Source: Bacillota bacterium
Lineage (GTDB): Bacteria > Bacillota > Clostridia > Peptostreptococcales > Anaerovoracaceae
NCBI GenBank assembly: GCA_017397825.1
Contig: JAFQHT010000049.1
Span: 1 to 32,458, forward strand
Length of the DNA: 32,458 nucleotides
Direction: 5' to 3'
The position numbers and the translations under genes were made by a program. The first letter of the stretch is position 1. Each line of letters starts with the position of its first letter. This document shows, one piece after another, positions 24,520 through 31,759 of this stretch. The notes below the pieces were generated by a model. It was not told the DNA's origin and did not search any database. It saw nothing but the letters and a program-made list of their open reading frames with translations.

Positions 24520-25966
24520 TATCCTGTCCTCTGCAAGAGGCTGCCCAGCGGAGAATTACTTCCCTGTCGTCAAAATGCCTCTTTTCTTTTCCTGTAATCT
24601 GATAAGTTTCATGACCTTTGCCGGCTATTACAACTATGTCACCTTCCGATGCCATTTCCAGAGCCGCCCATATAGCCTGCTGCCTGTCAGGTATCACACG
24701 GAAAAGCCCTCCGGCCAAAGTCATATCATTTGTTATATCTTCTATTATTTCCATCGGGTCTTCGTCCCGCGGATTATCTGATGTAATTATTGAAAAATCA
24801 GCAAAAACCGCTGCCGTCCTGCCCATTTCTGCCCGCCGGTTTCTGTCCCGGCCGCCTCCGCAGCCAAAGACTGTAATGATCCTCTGCGGCCTGTATTCCC
24901 GCAGTTCTTTAAGCAGGTTTTCAAGGGCAGTTCCATTGTGAGCATAATCCACAAAAACTGTAAAATCCCTGCCAACATCTACAGGCTCTGTACGGCCTCT
25001 TACTTTCACTTTTGCCAGAGCATCGGCTGCAGTTTTTCTGCTAATTCCGATACATTCTGCTGCTGCCACCGCCCCCAAAGAGTTTGAAATATTAAACTTT
25101 CCCGGCATGTTCAGGCGGATTTTGCGGTTGTCAAGAATATATTCTGCAGCCAGGCCTGATGTGCTTTCCGGCCCTGAACAAAGCTGTATATCACGCGCCA
25201 CATATGTCACAGGTCCGCAGCATACTTTTTCTGTCCCGAATGTCCTTATTTCACGTGCAGTGCTTTCATCAGCAATATACTTCCAGAAACTGTCGTCTTT
25301 ATTGATTATAGCCACTTTTGCCTGTTTAAACAACTGACTTTTCCAATAAAGATATTCCTGGAAATTTTTATGTTCATTTTTGCCTATATGATCCGGTGAA
25401 ATGTTTGTAAAAACAGCCGCATCAAAAAGTATACCATGCACTCTGCGCTGCATCAGCCCCTGTGATGAAACCTCCATCACACATGCTCTGCACCCGTCAT
25501 CTGCCATCTCTCTCATCATTTTCTGTATTTCAAAAGACTGAGGTGTTGTTGATATACTTTCTGTCCATGCACCTTCATGACCGCTTATAACGGTACCTAT
25601 AAGCCCCGTCCTGATTCCGGCCTCTTCAAGAATTTCTCTTACCATAAAAGCCGTGGTGGTCTTTCCTTTTGTGCCCGTAATGCCAACGGTAAAAAGTTTT
25701 TCCGATGGTCTTCCGAAAAACTCGCAGCTTGCTTCTGCAAGGGCTTTGCGCGCGTCCGGAACAATTACCAGACGGGCACCTGCTTTTTCTGCAGCACCAG
25801 CCGTTTTTTCATCCGGATTCTCTGCCACAATCATTACGGCACCTTTTTCGAGGGCCTCTTCAATAAATTTATTTCCATCCTGCTGAGTTCCTCTTACAGC
25901 AAAGAAAGCACAGCCCGGGCGGACTTTGTCTGAATGGTAAACTGGTAACAATATATCTTTGTTCAT
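24512..25966 (-). CDS. murE: UDP-MurNAc-dipeptide ligase MurE
   Basis: Adds the third stem-peptide residue (meso-DAP, Lys or Orn) to UDP-MurNAc-L-Ala-D-Glu. It is 484 aa. The P-loop is GITGTKGKTT (95-104); the central segment NISPDHIGKNEHKNFQEYLY (188-207) is closest, from memory, to the streptococcal (Lys-adding) MurE group. The specificity loop reads D397-N-P-R400, which is the meso-DAP signature. The N-terminal uridine-binding segment has HSDKVRPG instead of the usual DSRxVxPG. Amino acid specificity is therefore uncertain, DAP being favoured. AGGAG is 5 nt before ATG 25966, 30 nt after the PBP gene. Confidence 0.95.
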   Translation of the reverse strand: MNKDILLPVYHSDKVRPGCAFFAVRGTQQDGNKFIEEALEKGAVMIVAENPDEKTAGAAEKAGARLVIVPDARKALAEASCEFFGRPSEKLFTVGITGTKGKTTTAFMVREILEEAGIRTGLIGTVISGHEGAWTESISTTPQSFEIQKMMREMADDGCRACVMEVSSQGLMQRRVHGILFDAAVFTNISPDHIGKNEHKNFQEYLYWKSQLFKQAKVAIINKDDSFWKYIADESTAREIRTFGTEKVCCGPVTYVARDIQLCSGPESTSGLAAEYILDNRKIRLNMPGKFNISNSLGAVAAAECIGISRKTAADALAKVKVRGRTEPVDVGRDFTVFVDYAHNGTALENLLKELREYRPQRIITVFGCGGGRDRNRRAEMGRTAAVFADFSIITSDNPRDEDPMEIIEDITNDMTLAGGLFRVIPDRQQAIWAALEMASEGDIVVIAGKGHETYQITGKEKRHFDDREVILRWAASCRGQDNA

Positions 25967-25996
25967 GTTTACTCCTATTCAGAACTTTTTAAATTT

Positions 25997-27979
25997 TTAT
26001 TCTTCGTAAATGTAGACCACTGAGTTTTTCTTCACCTTGGTACCGGCCTTAGGATACTGAGCCACAACAGTGAAGTTGTCATCATCCTTGGCAGAATCAG
26101 GTCTGCTGTATTTAAGTTCCTTTCCGCCGATCATTCCCACTGCCTCACTGAATTCCTTACCTACCACATCAGGAACTACAGTGTAGTTACCTTCTATAGC
26201 AGCCTTCTCAGCCTCAGTGTATTCAGGAGTAATGTCCATGTAGCGGAGCAGATCAGTAAAAATTGACTTGGCAATTGGTGCCGCAACTATAGAGCCATAG
26301 TATGAACCCTTCGGACTGTCCACAACCACCAGTATTGATACCTGCGGATCATCCATAGGTGCCATTCCCACGAAAGAACTGTAATAGTTATCCCCGTAAA
26401 ATCCATTTTCTACTTTATTGGCTGTTCCTGTCTTGCCTCCGATGCGGTAACCTGTAACCTTGGCATTTCCGCCGCCCCCTTCAGAAACTACGTATTCCAT
26501 AATTTCGCACATTTCTGAAGCAGTTTTTGAGGAAACAACTTTTCTTACAGTAACAGGTTCATATTCTTCAACGATGTTTCCATCACCGTCTGTGAGAGCT
26601 TTTACATACCTTGGCTGCATAAGAACCCCGTCGTTGCCCAGGGCATTTATTGCGGTGAGAAGTTCAATAGGTGTCACTGAGATTCCCTGACCGTAACCGA
26701 TAGTTGCCAGTTCTACAGGCCCTACATTGGAAAGGCTCTGTACGATGGAGCCCGCTTCGCCCGGATAGTCGATACCGGTCTTTGCGGTAATTCCGAAAAG
26801 GTCAAGATAATCATAAAAAGTCTTCTTTCCCATTTTAGCTGCAACCTTTGCAAGAACAGGGTTGCAGGAATTACCTACCGCTTCTCTGATAGTCTGGGTT
26901 CCGTGATTTCTGTTACTCCAGCAATGGAGCGTTACACCAGCCACTGTAATTCTTGAATTACAGCTGAAAGTTTCTGTGGTGCTGATGGCCTTTTCCTCAA
27001 GAGCTGAAGCTGCAGTTATCAGCTTGAAAGTGGATCCCGGTTCATAAGTATCGCTGACCACAGGGTTTCTCCACTTGCTGTAAAGATAAGCAAGCTGTTC
27101 ATCGTTGTTCATTTCACTGTAAGCTTCTTTATCTTCTTCTGCTACTGCCGTTGCATTGTTAGGGTCAAAGCCGGGAGTCACAGCACTTGCCAGAATATCA
27201 CCCGACTCAGGGTCCATCACAAGGCACATGATTCTCTTGGCACCTGTTTTTTCCATACCCTCCTGAAGGGCTTTTTCAACATAATACTGGATGGTTTCAT
27301 CCAGAGTAGTAACTATATTAAGTCCGTCCTGGGCAGCATGGTACTCTTCTGTACCTTCTACCAGTTCATTGCCGGAAATATCTATATTCTTTACCCATCG
27401 GCCTGAAATTCCGCTGAGGTACTGATCGTACTCAAGTTCCAGCCCGCTGCGGCCTGCATTTTCCAGATTAACACTTCCCAGAACCTGAGATGCAAAATTT
27501 CCCAGAGGATAATATCTCTGAGTACCTTCTGCAATTTCAAGGCCGGGATATTTCAGTTTGCGGATTGCTGACGCAGTTTCTTTATCCAGATATTTTGCAA
27601 CGCTTTCCATAGCAGATTCTTTTGTGACAATTTTAAAGACAGTTTCTGCTTCTTTGCCCACAAGTTCTGCCAGGGCGGCTGCCATACCGTGTATCTCTTC
27701 CTCAGTTTTATCTGCAGTAAACTGGGCCGGTCTTACCCACACATTGTAGCATGTGGTGCTTGTAGCCAGTTCTTTACCGTTTCTGTCATAAATAATACCA
27801 CGGTCAGGATCAATTACTGTATCTTTTGTCTGCTGTACGATTGCTTTCTGCGTGTATTCTTCAGCTTTGACAATCTGAATCCACGCCACTCTGAATGCCA
27901 GCGCAATCATTGCCAGAGCTATTATAAAAAATCCTATTGCAATTCTTCTCTTATGTTTTACTGTTACGGCTGCCCTCAT
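25997..27979 (-). CDS. class B penicillin-binding protein (SpoVD/FtsI type) with PASTA domain
   Basis: Septal D,D-transpeptidase, 660 aa. It has a short cytosolic tail, one membrane anchor (14-34), PBP dimerisation domain (about 55-210) and transpeptidase domain (about 245-585). The active-site motifs are S316-T-F-K319, S371-C-N373 and K516-T-G518. A single C-terminal PASTA domain follows (about 600-660, TVVPDVVGKEFSEAV). One PASTA at the end is typical of SpoVD, while Pbp2B-like division PBPs differ in number. Since it is the only class B PBP in the cluster, it may serve vegetative division. GGAGG is 5 nt before ATG 27979. A promoter and hairpin lie in the 130-nt gap before it. Confidence 0.95.
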   Translation of the reverse strand: MRAAVTVKHKRRIAIGFFIIALAMIALAFRVAWIQIVKAEEYTQKAIVQQTKDTVIDPDRGIIYDRNGKELATSTTCYNVWVRPAQFTADKTEEEIHGMAAALAELVGKEAETVFKIVTKESAMESVAKYLDKETASAIRKLKYPGLEIAEGTQRYYPLGNFASQVLGSVNLENAGRSGLELEYDQYLSGISGRWVKNIDISGNELVEGTEEYHAAQDGLNIVTTLDETIQYYVEKALQEGMEKTGAKRIMCLVMDPESGDILASAVTPGFDPNNATAVAEEDKEAYSEMNNDEQLAYLYSKWRNPVVSDTYEPGSTFKLITAASALEEKAISTTETFSCNSRITVAGVTLHCWSNRNHGTQTIREAVGNSCNPVLAKVAAKMGKKTFYDYLDLFGITAKTGIDYPGEAGSIVQSLSNVGPVELATIGYGQGISVTPIELLTAINALGNDGVLMQPRYVKALTDGDGNIVEEYEPVTVRKVVSSKTASEMCEIMEYVVSEGGGGNAKVTGYRIGGKTGTANKVENGFYGDNYYSSFVGMAPMDDPQVSILVVVDSPKGSYYGSIVAAPIAKSIFTDLLRYMDITPEYTEAEKAAIEGNYTVVPDVVGKEFSEAVGMIGGKELKYSRPDSAKDDDNFTVVAQYPKAGTKVKKNSVVYIYEE

Positions 27980-27994
27980 TAAATCCTCCCCGTA

Positions 27995-28015
27995 TTCTGC
28001 TTCAATAAAGCAGAA
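27995..28015 (-). promoter_or_regulatory. leader hairpin upstream of the PBP gene
   Basis: Perfect 8-bp stem TTCTGCTT (27995-28002) / AAGCAGAA (28008-28015) with a 5-nt loop, on the minus strand just upstream of the GGGGAGG ribosome binding site. There is no U-tract after it, so it is not a terminator. It may stabilise the message or be without function. Confidence 0.4.
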
Positions 28016-28059
28016 AGCCAGACCACCAATGGCTGTATTAAGTTGTCCGGCTTGCTTGT

Positions 28060-28087
28060 ATTATGAAATTATTCTTTGATTGTTCAA
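28060..28087 (-). promoter_or_regulatory. possible internal dcw promoter before the PBP gene
   Basis: Minus strand TTGAAC (28082-28087), 16 nt, CATAAT (28060-28065). The boxes match consensus at 4 of 6 and 5 of 6 positions. Together with the 130-nt gap, the largest in the cluster, this suggests that the PBP-murE-onward part can be transcribed separately from mraZ-rsmH-ftsL. Confidence 0.5.
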
Positions 28088-28109
28088 TATTTTATTCTAT
28101 GCGCCCATG

Positions 28110-28622
28110 TTATTGATATGCTTTTTGTTTTATCATGCTTACCAGATCTTCTCTGACCACAGCATCCTTTTCAATATATATGCACTGATCGGCACGCGGG
28201 TACTTCATACCCATTTCGTTAATTGCATATGCTTCTACTGCTTCAATTCCGTTGGCGCTTTCAATTTTAATTCTGAGAAGATCAATTTCGTCTTCCAGAA
28301 GCACACTTTCTTTATTGACTTTATTGATGGAGTACTTTATATCTGCTGCCTTGGCGGTCATCCACACGCTTCCGATAAGCAGTGCTCCAAGTACTACCAG
28401 GATTACAATGGCACGCAAAAGTCCTGCCTGTGAAATCAAATTTCCCTGACGGGTCTGAGGCAGTACTTCCATTCCCTTATTGACTTGTGATCTTTCTCTT
28501 ACACTTTCTTCCTGAACATACTGTTTACGTCTTGAAGGCATCTGGCGGACAAATTCTTCCGCATAGTTGCTTGGTGCCACGTAATAGTATTCAGATGTGT
28601 AAGCTCTGTCAACCGCAGCCAT
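28110..28622 (-). CDS. ftsL: FtsL-like cell division protein
   Basis: A 170-aa bitopic protein. It has a long cytosolic N terminus (about 65 residues, Arg/Gln-rich), a single membrane span (about 68-90, LLRAIVILVVLGALLIGSVW) and an extracytoplasmic coiled coil (NKVNKESVLLEDEIDLLRIKIE) as in FtsL/DivIC. Position between rsmH and the septal PBP is the standard ftsL site, which supports the call more than sequence does, because FtsL is poorly conserved. ATG 28622 is chosen: AGGGAG lies 5-6 nt upstream, whereas a GTG at 28640 lacks a ribosome binding site. Confidence 0.82.
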   Translation of the reverse strand: MAAVDRAYTSEYYYVAPSNYAEEFVRQMPSRRKQYVQEESVRERSQVNKGMEVLPQTRQGNLISQAGLLRAIVILVVLGALLIGSVWMTAKAADIKYSINKVNKESVLLEDEIDLLRIKIESANGIEAVEAYAINEMGMKYPRADQCIYIEKDAVVREDLVSMIKQKAYQ

Positions 28623-28673
28623 TATGTCTCCCTTTATCACTAATCAAGTCCTGCTTTGCAGCAGGGTTACCGC

Positions 28674-29609
28674 TTACTTCTTCTGTGCCACGCGGAGCTT
28701 GGCGCTTCTTGCACGTGGATTTGCCTCAACCTCTTCTGCTGACGGCGGAATCGGTTTACCGGACTTTTTAAGGATATCTCCTACCTTGCCGCATACGCAC
28801 ACCGGAAATTCCTTAGGGCATGTACAAGGATTAATTCTCTTGTTGATGATATCCTTTACGATTCTGTCTTCCAGTGAGTGGAAAGTGATTACGCAGAGTC
28901 TTCCGTCCGGTGCAAGCACATCACAGAATTCGTCGATTGCTCTTTCCAGCTGGCCGAGTTCATCGTTTACCTCGATCCTTATAGCCTGGAAAGTTCTTTT
29001 AGCCGGGTGCGGACCGTCCCTTCTTGCCGCAGCCGGTATTGCCGCCTTGATTACATCTACAAGTTCGGCCGTATTTTCAAGTGGCTTGTCCTTGCGGGCC
29101 TTTACAATAAAGTCCGCGATTCTTGCCGCCCATCTTTCTTCACCATATTTATGGATAATATTTCTCAGTTCTTCTGCACTGTAGGTGTTTACCACATCAT
29201 ATGCGGTAAAATCGTCGTCCTGGCTCATTCTCATGTCCAGCGGTGCTTCCTGCATGTAGGAAAAACCTCTTTCAGGGTTGTCCAGCTGGAAGGATGATAC
29301 CCCAAGGTCCAGAAGGGCTCCGTCAATCTCTTCAATACCGAGATCATCGAGAACGTCCTTGATATCAGAATAGTTGCTCTGAACAAAAATCTTCCTGCAT
29401 GGATACTCTGCAAGTCTTGCTTCTGCAGCATTGAGCGCATCCCTGTCCCTGTCGATACCTATGAGAAGTCCCTCTTCTCCCAGTCTTTCGCAGATGCCGC
29501 TGGAATGACCGCCTCCGCCCAGAGTGCCGTCTACATATATTCCGTCAGGTTTTATATTCAACCCTTCCATACATTCCTCAAAGAGTACGGATGTGTGTCT
29601 GAATTCCAT
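28674..29609 (-). CDS. rsmH: 16S rRNA (cytosine-1402-N4)-methyltransferase RsmH
   Basis: SAM-dependent enzyme (old name MraW) that methylates C1402 in the 16S rRNA decoding centre. It is 311 aa, normal length. The family start [18 protein letters not shown], the SAM-binding loop [11 protein letters not shown] (27-37), [10 protein letters not shown] and the C-terminal [12 protein letters not shown] are all visible. AGGAGG is 7 nt before ATG 29609, 13 nt after mraZ. A small 6-bp hairpin (28650-28665) occupies the 51-nt gap to ftsL and has no U-tract. Confidence 0.98.
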   Translation of the reverse strand: MEFRHTSVLFEECMEGLNIKPDGIYVDGTLGGGGHSSGICERLGEEGLLIGIDRDRDALNAAEARLAEYPCRKIFVQSNYSDIKDVLDDLGIEEIDGALLDLGVSSFQLDNPERGFSYMQEAPLDMRMSQDDDFTAYDVVNTYSAEELRNIIHKYGEERWAARIADFIVKARKDKPLENTAELVDVIKAAIPAAARRDGPHPAKRTFQAIRIEVNDELGQLERAIDEFCDVLAPDGRLCVITFHSLEDRIVKDIINKRINPCTCPKEFPVCVCGKVGDILKKSGKPIPPSAEEVEANPRARSAKLRVAQKK

Positions 29610-29622
29610 CTTCCTTCCTCCT

Positions 29623-30054
29623 TTAGAAATTGTACTCGGTCAGTGCCTGAGAAAAATCTTCTCTTTCCATCTTGCCGTCGTTGTCAGGAGCATTCCATAC
29701 TTCTCTGCTCCAGATTTCGATTTTGGACATGGCACCCATGGTAACCAGTTCCTTTTCGATTCCGGCATAGACCTTGAGTTCCTGCGGAATAATGATTCTG
29801 CCCTGCTTGTCAAACTCGCATTCGCAGGCGTTGGCACAGAAATGTCTGATGAAAGCTCGTACCTTAGGATCAGACTCCGGCAGGCGGGCGATTTTTTCCA
29901 TCTGCTTGTCCCAGTCTTCAGTGGTGTAGATGTAAAGGCACTTGTCAAGGCCTTTGGTAAGAATACATCTTGAACCCAGTCCCGCTCTCAGTTTAGAAGG
30001 CACAATCATGCGGTTCTTCTCGTCTATTGAGTTGTTGGATGTCCCCATAAACAT
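29623..30054 (-). CDS. mraZ: transcriptional regulator MraZ
   Basis: A 143-aa DNA-binding protein made of two AbrB-like swapped-hairpin halves. Each carries the DxxxR motif region: [13 protein letters not shown] (about 11-23) and [13 protein letters not shown] (about 90-102). MraZ forms ring oligomers and binds repeats upstream of its own operon, repressing in Escherichia coli and activating in Mycoplasma. ATG 30054 is preferred, with AGGAGG 7 nt upstream; the longer open frame to 30120 runs into the promoter. First gene of the dcw operon, with candidate operator repeats at 30104-30133. Confidence 0.96.
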   Translation of the reverse strand: MFMGTSNNSIDEKNRMIVPSKLRAGLGSRCILTKGLDKCLYIYTTEDWDKQMEKIARLPESDPKVRAFIRHFCANACECEFDKQGRIIIPQELKVYAGIEKELVTMGAMSKIEIWSREVWNAPDNDGKMEREDFSQALTEYNF

Positions 30055-30103
30055 GATGTTTCCTCCTAAAAAATGCGCACTTACCCAAGGTAAAGTTATC
30101 ATA

Positions 30104-30133
30104 TTACCACTATACACCACTTTTAAACACTTT
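30104..30133 (-). promoter_or_regulatory. mraZ: candidate MraZ operator: three tandem 10-bp repeats
   Basis: Reading the minus strand from 30133 to 30104 gives AAAGTGTTTA, AAAGTGGTGT and ATAGTGGTAA back to back. All have (A)(A/T)AGTG(T/G)T at exact 10-bp spacing, one helical turn. This matches the AAAGTG(T/G)NNN box reported for Mycoplasma MraZ. The array fills the spacer and -10 of the dcw promoter, so MraZ binding here would compete with or position RNA polymerase. Confidence 0.75.
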
Positions 30134-30137
30134 TCAA
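30109..30137 (-). promoter_or_regulatory. mraZ: main dcw operon promoter
   Basis: Minus strand -35 TTGAAA (30132-30137), 17-nt spacer, -10 TATAGT (30109-30114). Each box is 5 of 6 to consensus. Transcription should start near 30102, about 48 nt before the mraZ ATG. The MraZ-box-like repeats overlap the spacer and the -10. Confidence 0.85.
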
Positions 30138-30246
30138 TAAAAATTTCAGGTTTTTTGAGAAAAAATCACCACCTTTTATTACCATTTTCCCATCCATTCT
30201 CCATGGTTCTTTACTCACCCTCATCTGCCCGGAAGCATATACTGAA

Positions 30247-30276
30247 AATACCTATATTTTGATGAAAAGAGGTATT
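30247..30276 (+). promoter_or_regulatory. inverted repeat covering the ribosome binding site of the Cys-rich gene
   Basis: Perfect 7-bp arms AATACCT (30247-30253) and AGGTATT (30270-30276). The 3' arm contains part of AGAGGT, the only Shine-Dalgarno candidate of the gene starting at 30284. An mRNA hairpin could limit translation. As DNA it could also be a protein-binding site. Confidence 0.4.
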
Positions 30277-30283
30277 ACGAAAT

Positions 30284-31336
30284 ATGAATTGTTCAGACAA
30301 TTTCAGCCCAGGAAGAACAGAAAATCTGGTTTTTCTAAACAAAGTCTTTTACGATAACCCCGGTATGTCATGTCCGGTTATTTATCCGCTGGTCACCGAT
30401 ACAGAAAACTTTACTCAGCAGCTTTCCATCAGCGGAAGCAATAATGGCTGCGGCGGCAGCTGCGGATGTAACGGAGGATGCGGCTGCAGCGGCAGCTGTG
30501 ACTTTGACCTCTGTAATGCCCAGTTTACAGTTACAAACACCTGCGTAACTATAACCTCTGCTGTACTCACAGAAGCAGCAGAATTCACAGCAGAAGATGT
30601 TACTGTTGACGGCCTGCCTGTCACAGCACTTACCCTTGAAAACGGAAGATATTTTGCGGATCTGAGCGGAATCATGTCAGAAATCACAAGATGTCCCGGC
30701 ACTCCTGTGGACAGAAGAATATGCGGTGGCTGCAACACTTGCGACAACTGCAATTCCCAGTGCGATAACAACGGCCATTTTTTCCTTGCTGAAGTGGGCG
30801 GCCCTTGGGAGCTCCTTTTCAATATCACCATTGATGGCTACGTTTCCAACGGCAGATGCACCAGAGATTTCAGATTGTGCCTGAAAACACGTTCTGATGC
30901 CGGCGGTCAGTTCCCGATTACCGTTGATGCAAGCAACAATTTCGCCCTTCAGTGTGTGGAAATCCCATGCCAGAGCCAGGGCATCGCACCTTCCCTCAGA
31001 TTCAATTTTGAAGCATGCGGCATGCTTCTTAATCCTGTCCTCACCATTGCACCTGCTGAAGCACCGGTTAACGGCTGTCCTGCACCGACTGAACTGATTC
31101 TCACAGCCAGTCTGGTAGTCACTCCTGCAATCAACCTTCAGGTTGTGAGACCATCTCTGTTTGCCCTCAACGCTCAGGAAGTAGGTACCTGCTGTGATGA
31201 TCTGGGGCAGTGTGATGACTGCGCACCAGACTCCGGATGTGGCTGTTCAGATAACGCTGCTTACGGCGGATGCCCATCAGTACTGTCCGACACTTTCGCA
31301 TGCCAGTGTACCAATACCAACGGTTTCCGTTTCTGA
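30284..31336 (+). CDS. cysteine-rich protein of unknown function
   Basis: A 350-aa protein that I do not recognise, with 31 Cys (about 9%) and no signal peptide or membrane span. Three Cys clusters are visible. Residues 56-77 are a Gly-Cys run with CxxxC and CxC patterns. Residues 137-160 contain CGGCNTCDNCNSQC. Residues 303-342 include CCDD, CDDC, CGC and CQC. Between them are two Thr/Val-rich beta-type stretches (about 80-130 and 165-300). Possible roles are metal binding or a disulfide-linked structural (for example spore-coat) protein; neither is shown. AGAGGT lies 10 nt before ATG 30284. It is the only complete plus-strand gene, divergent from the dcw operon, 230 nt from mraZ. Confidence 0.8.
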   Translation: MNCSDNFSPGRTENLVFLNKVFYDNPGMSCPVIYPLVTDTENFTQQLSISGSNNGCGGSCGCNGGCGCSGSCDFDLCNAQFTVTNTCVTITSAVLTEAAEFTAEDVTVDGLPVTALTLENGRYFADLSGIMSEITRCPGTPVDRRICGGCNTCDNCNSQCDNNGHFFLAEVGGPWELLFNITIDGYVSNGRCTRDFRLCLKTRSDAGGQFPITVDASNNFALQCVEIPCQSQGIAPSLRFNFEACGMLLNPVLTIAPAEAPVNGCPAPTELILTASLVVTPAINLQVVRPSLFALNAQEVGTCCDDLGQCDDCAPDSGCGCSDNAAYGGCPSVLSDTFACQCTNTNGFRF

Positions 31337-31347
31337 TTTTTCCCAAT

Positions 31348-31370
31348 AAAAAACCCCGCATCATGCGGGG
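31348..31370 (-). terminator. intrinsic terminator of the small membrane protein gene
   Basis: On the minus strand CCCCGCA (31370-31364) and TGCGGGG (31360-31354) form a 7-bp GC-rich stem with a 3-nt loop, followed by six T (31353-31348). It lies 19 nt after the stop at 31390. The same hairpin is 18 nt past the end of the convergent Cys-rich gene and could help stop plus-strand transcripts, although a plus-strand U-tract is lacking. Confidence 0.88.
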
Positions 31371-31389
31371 CTACATAGTTTACGGTTTT

Positions 31390-31626
31390 TTAGTATTTTA
31401 CCTTTTTACCGATTCTGTTTTTATATTTATTTTTTCTGTGACTGAAAATGGTGTCCTTGCGCGGGTTTACGCGTTTTGAAATTCCTTTGATGATTTTTAC
31501 AATCAGAAGAATTACAAGCAGCACAACAACCACAGCAATTGCTGCGGCTATAATTTCAGTTTTATTCCAGCTGCCATCTATTACTATGCTGAATTTTTCT
31601 GTTAAAAAATCTTTAATCAGTTCCAA
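31390..31626 (-). CDS. small single-pass membrane protein
   Basis: A 78-aa protein with a strongly hydrophobic span (about residues 25-47, AAAIAVVVVLLVILLIVKII) and a very basic C-terminal tail rich in Lys/Arg, likely cytosolic. I do not recognise a family. The start is placed at TTG 31626, with AAGAGG 9 nt upstream. A longer in-frame ATG at 31677 lies inside the -10 region of the promoter at 31666-31693 and lacks a ribosome binding site. The gene has its own promoter and terminator, so it is monocistronic. Confidence 0.65.
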   Translation of the reverse strand: MELIKDFLTEKFSIVIDGSWNKTEIIAAAIAVVVVLLVILLIVKIIKGISKRVNPRKDTIFSHRKNKYKNRIGKKVKY

Positions 31627-31665
31627 ATTTTCTTTCCTCTTCAAAATGCATTTTTTTCCAATTAC

Positions 31666-31693
31666 ATCATAACACATTTTACATAAAATGCAA
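31666..31693 (-). promoter_or_regulatory. promoter of the small membrane protein gene
   Basis: Minus strand -35 TTGCAT (31688-31693), 16-nt spacer, -10 TATGAT (31666-31671). The predicted start of transcription near 31659 is about 33 nt before the TTG start codon. Confidence 0.65.
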
Positions 31694-31698
31694 AGTAT

Positions 31699-31719
31699 AT
31701 TATTTCAGCGTGAAATTAT
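31699..31719. promoter_or_regulatory. operator-like palindrome between divergent genes
   Basis: ATTATTTCA (31699-31707), spacer GCG, TGAAATTAT (31711-31719); eight of nine positions pair. It lies just upstream of the minus promoter -35 (31688-31693) and touches a perfect plus-strand TATAAT (31717-31722). A dimeric regulator could control both divergent genes from here. Confidence 0.4.
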
Positions 31720-31759
31720 AATAAAATTTAGAAATCACGTAATTTTTTCGGAGGAAAAT

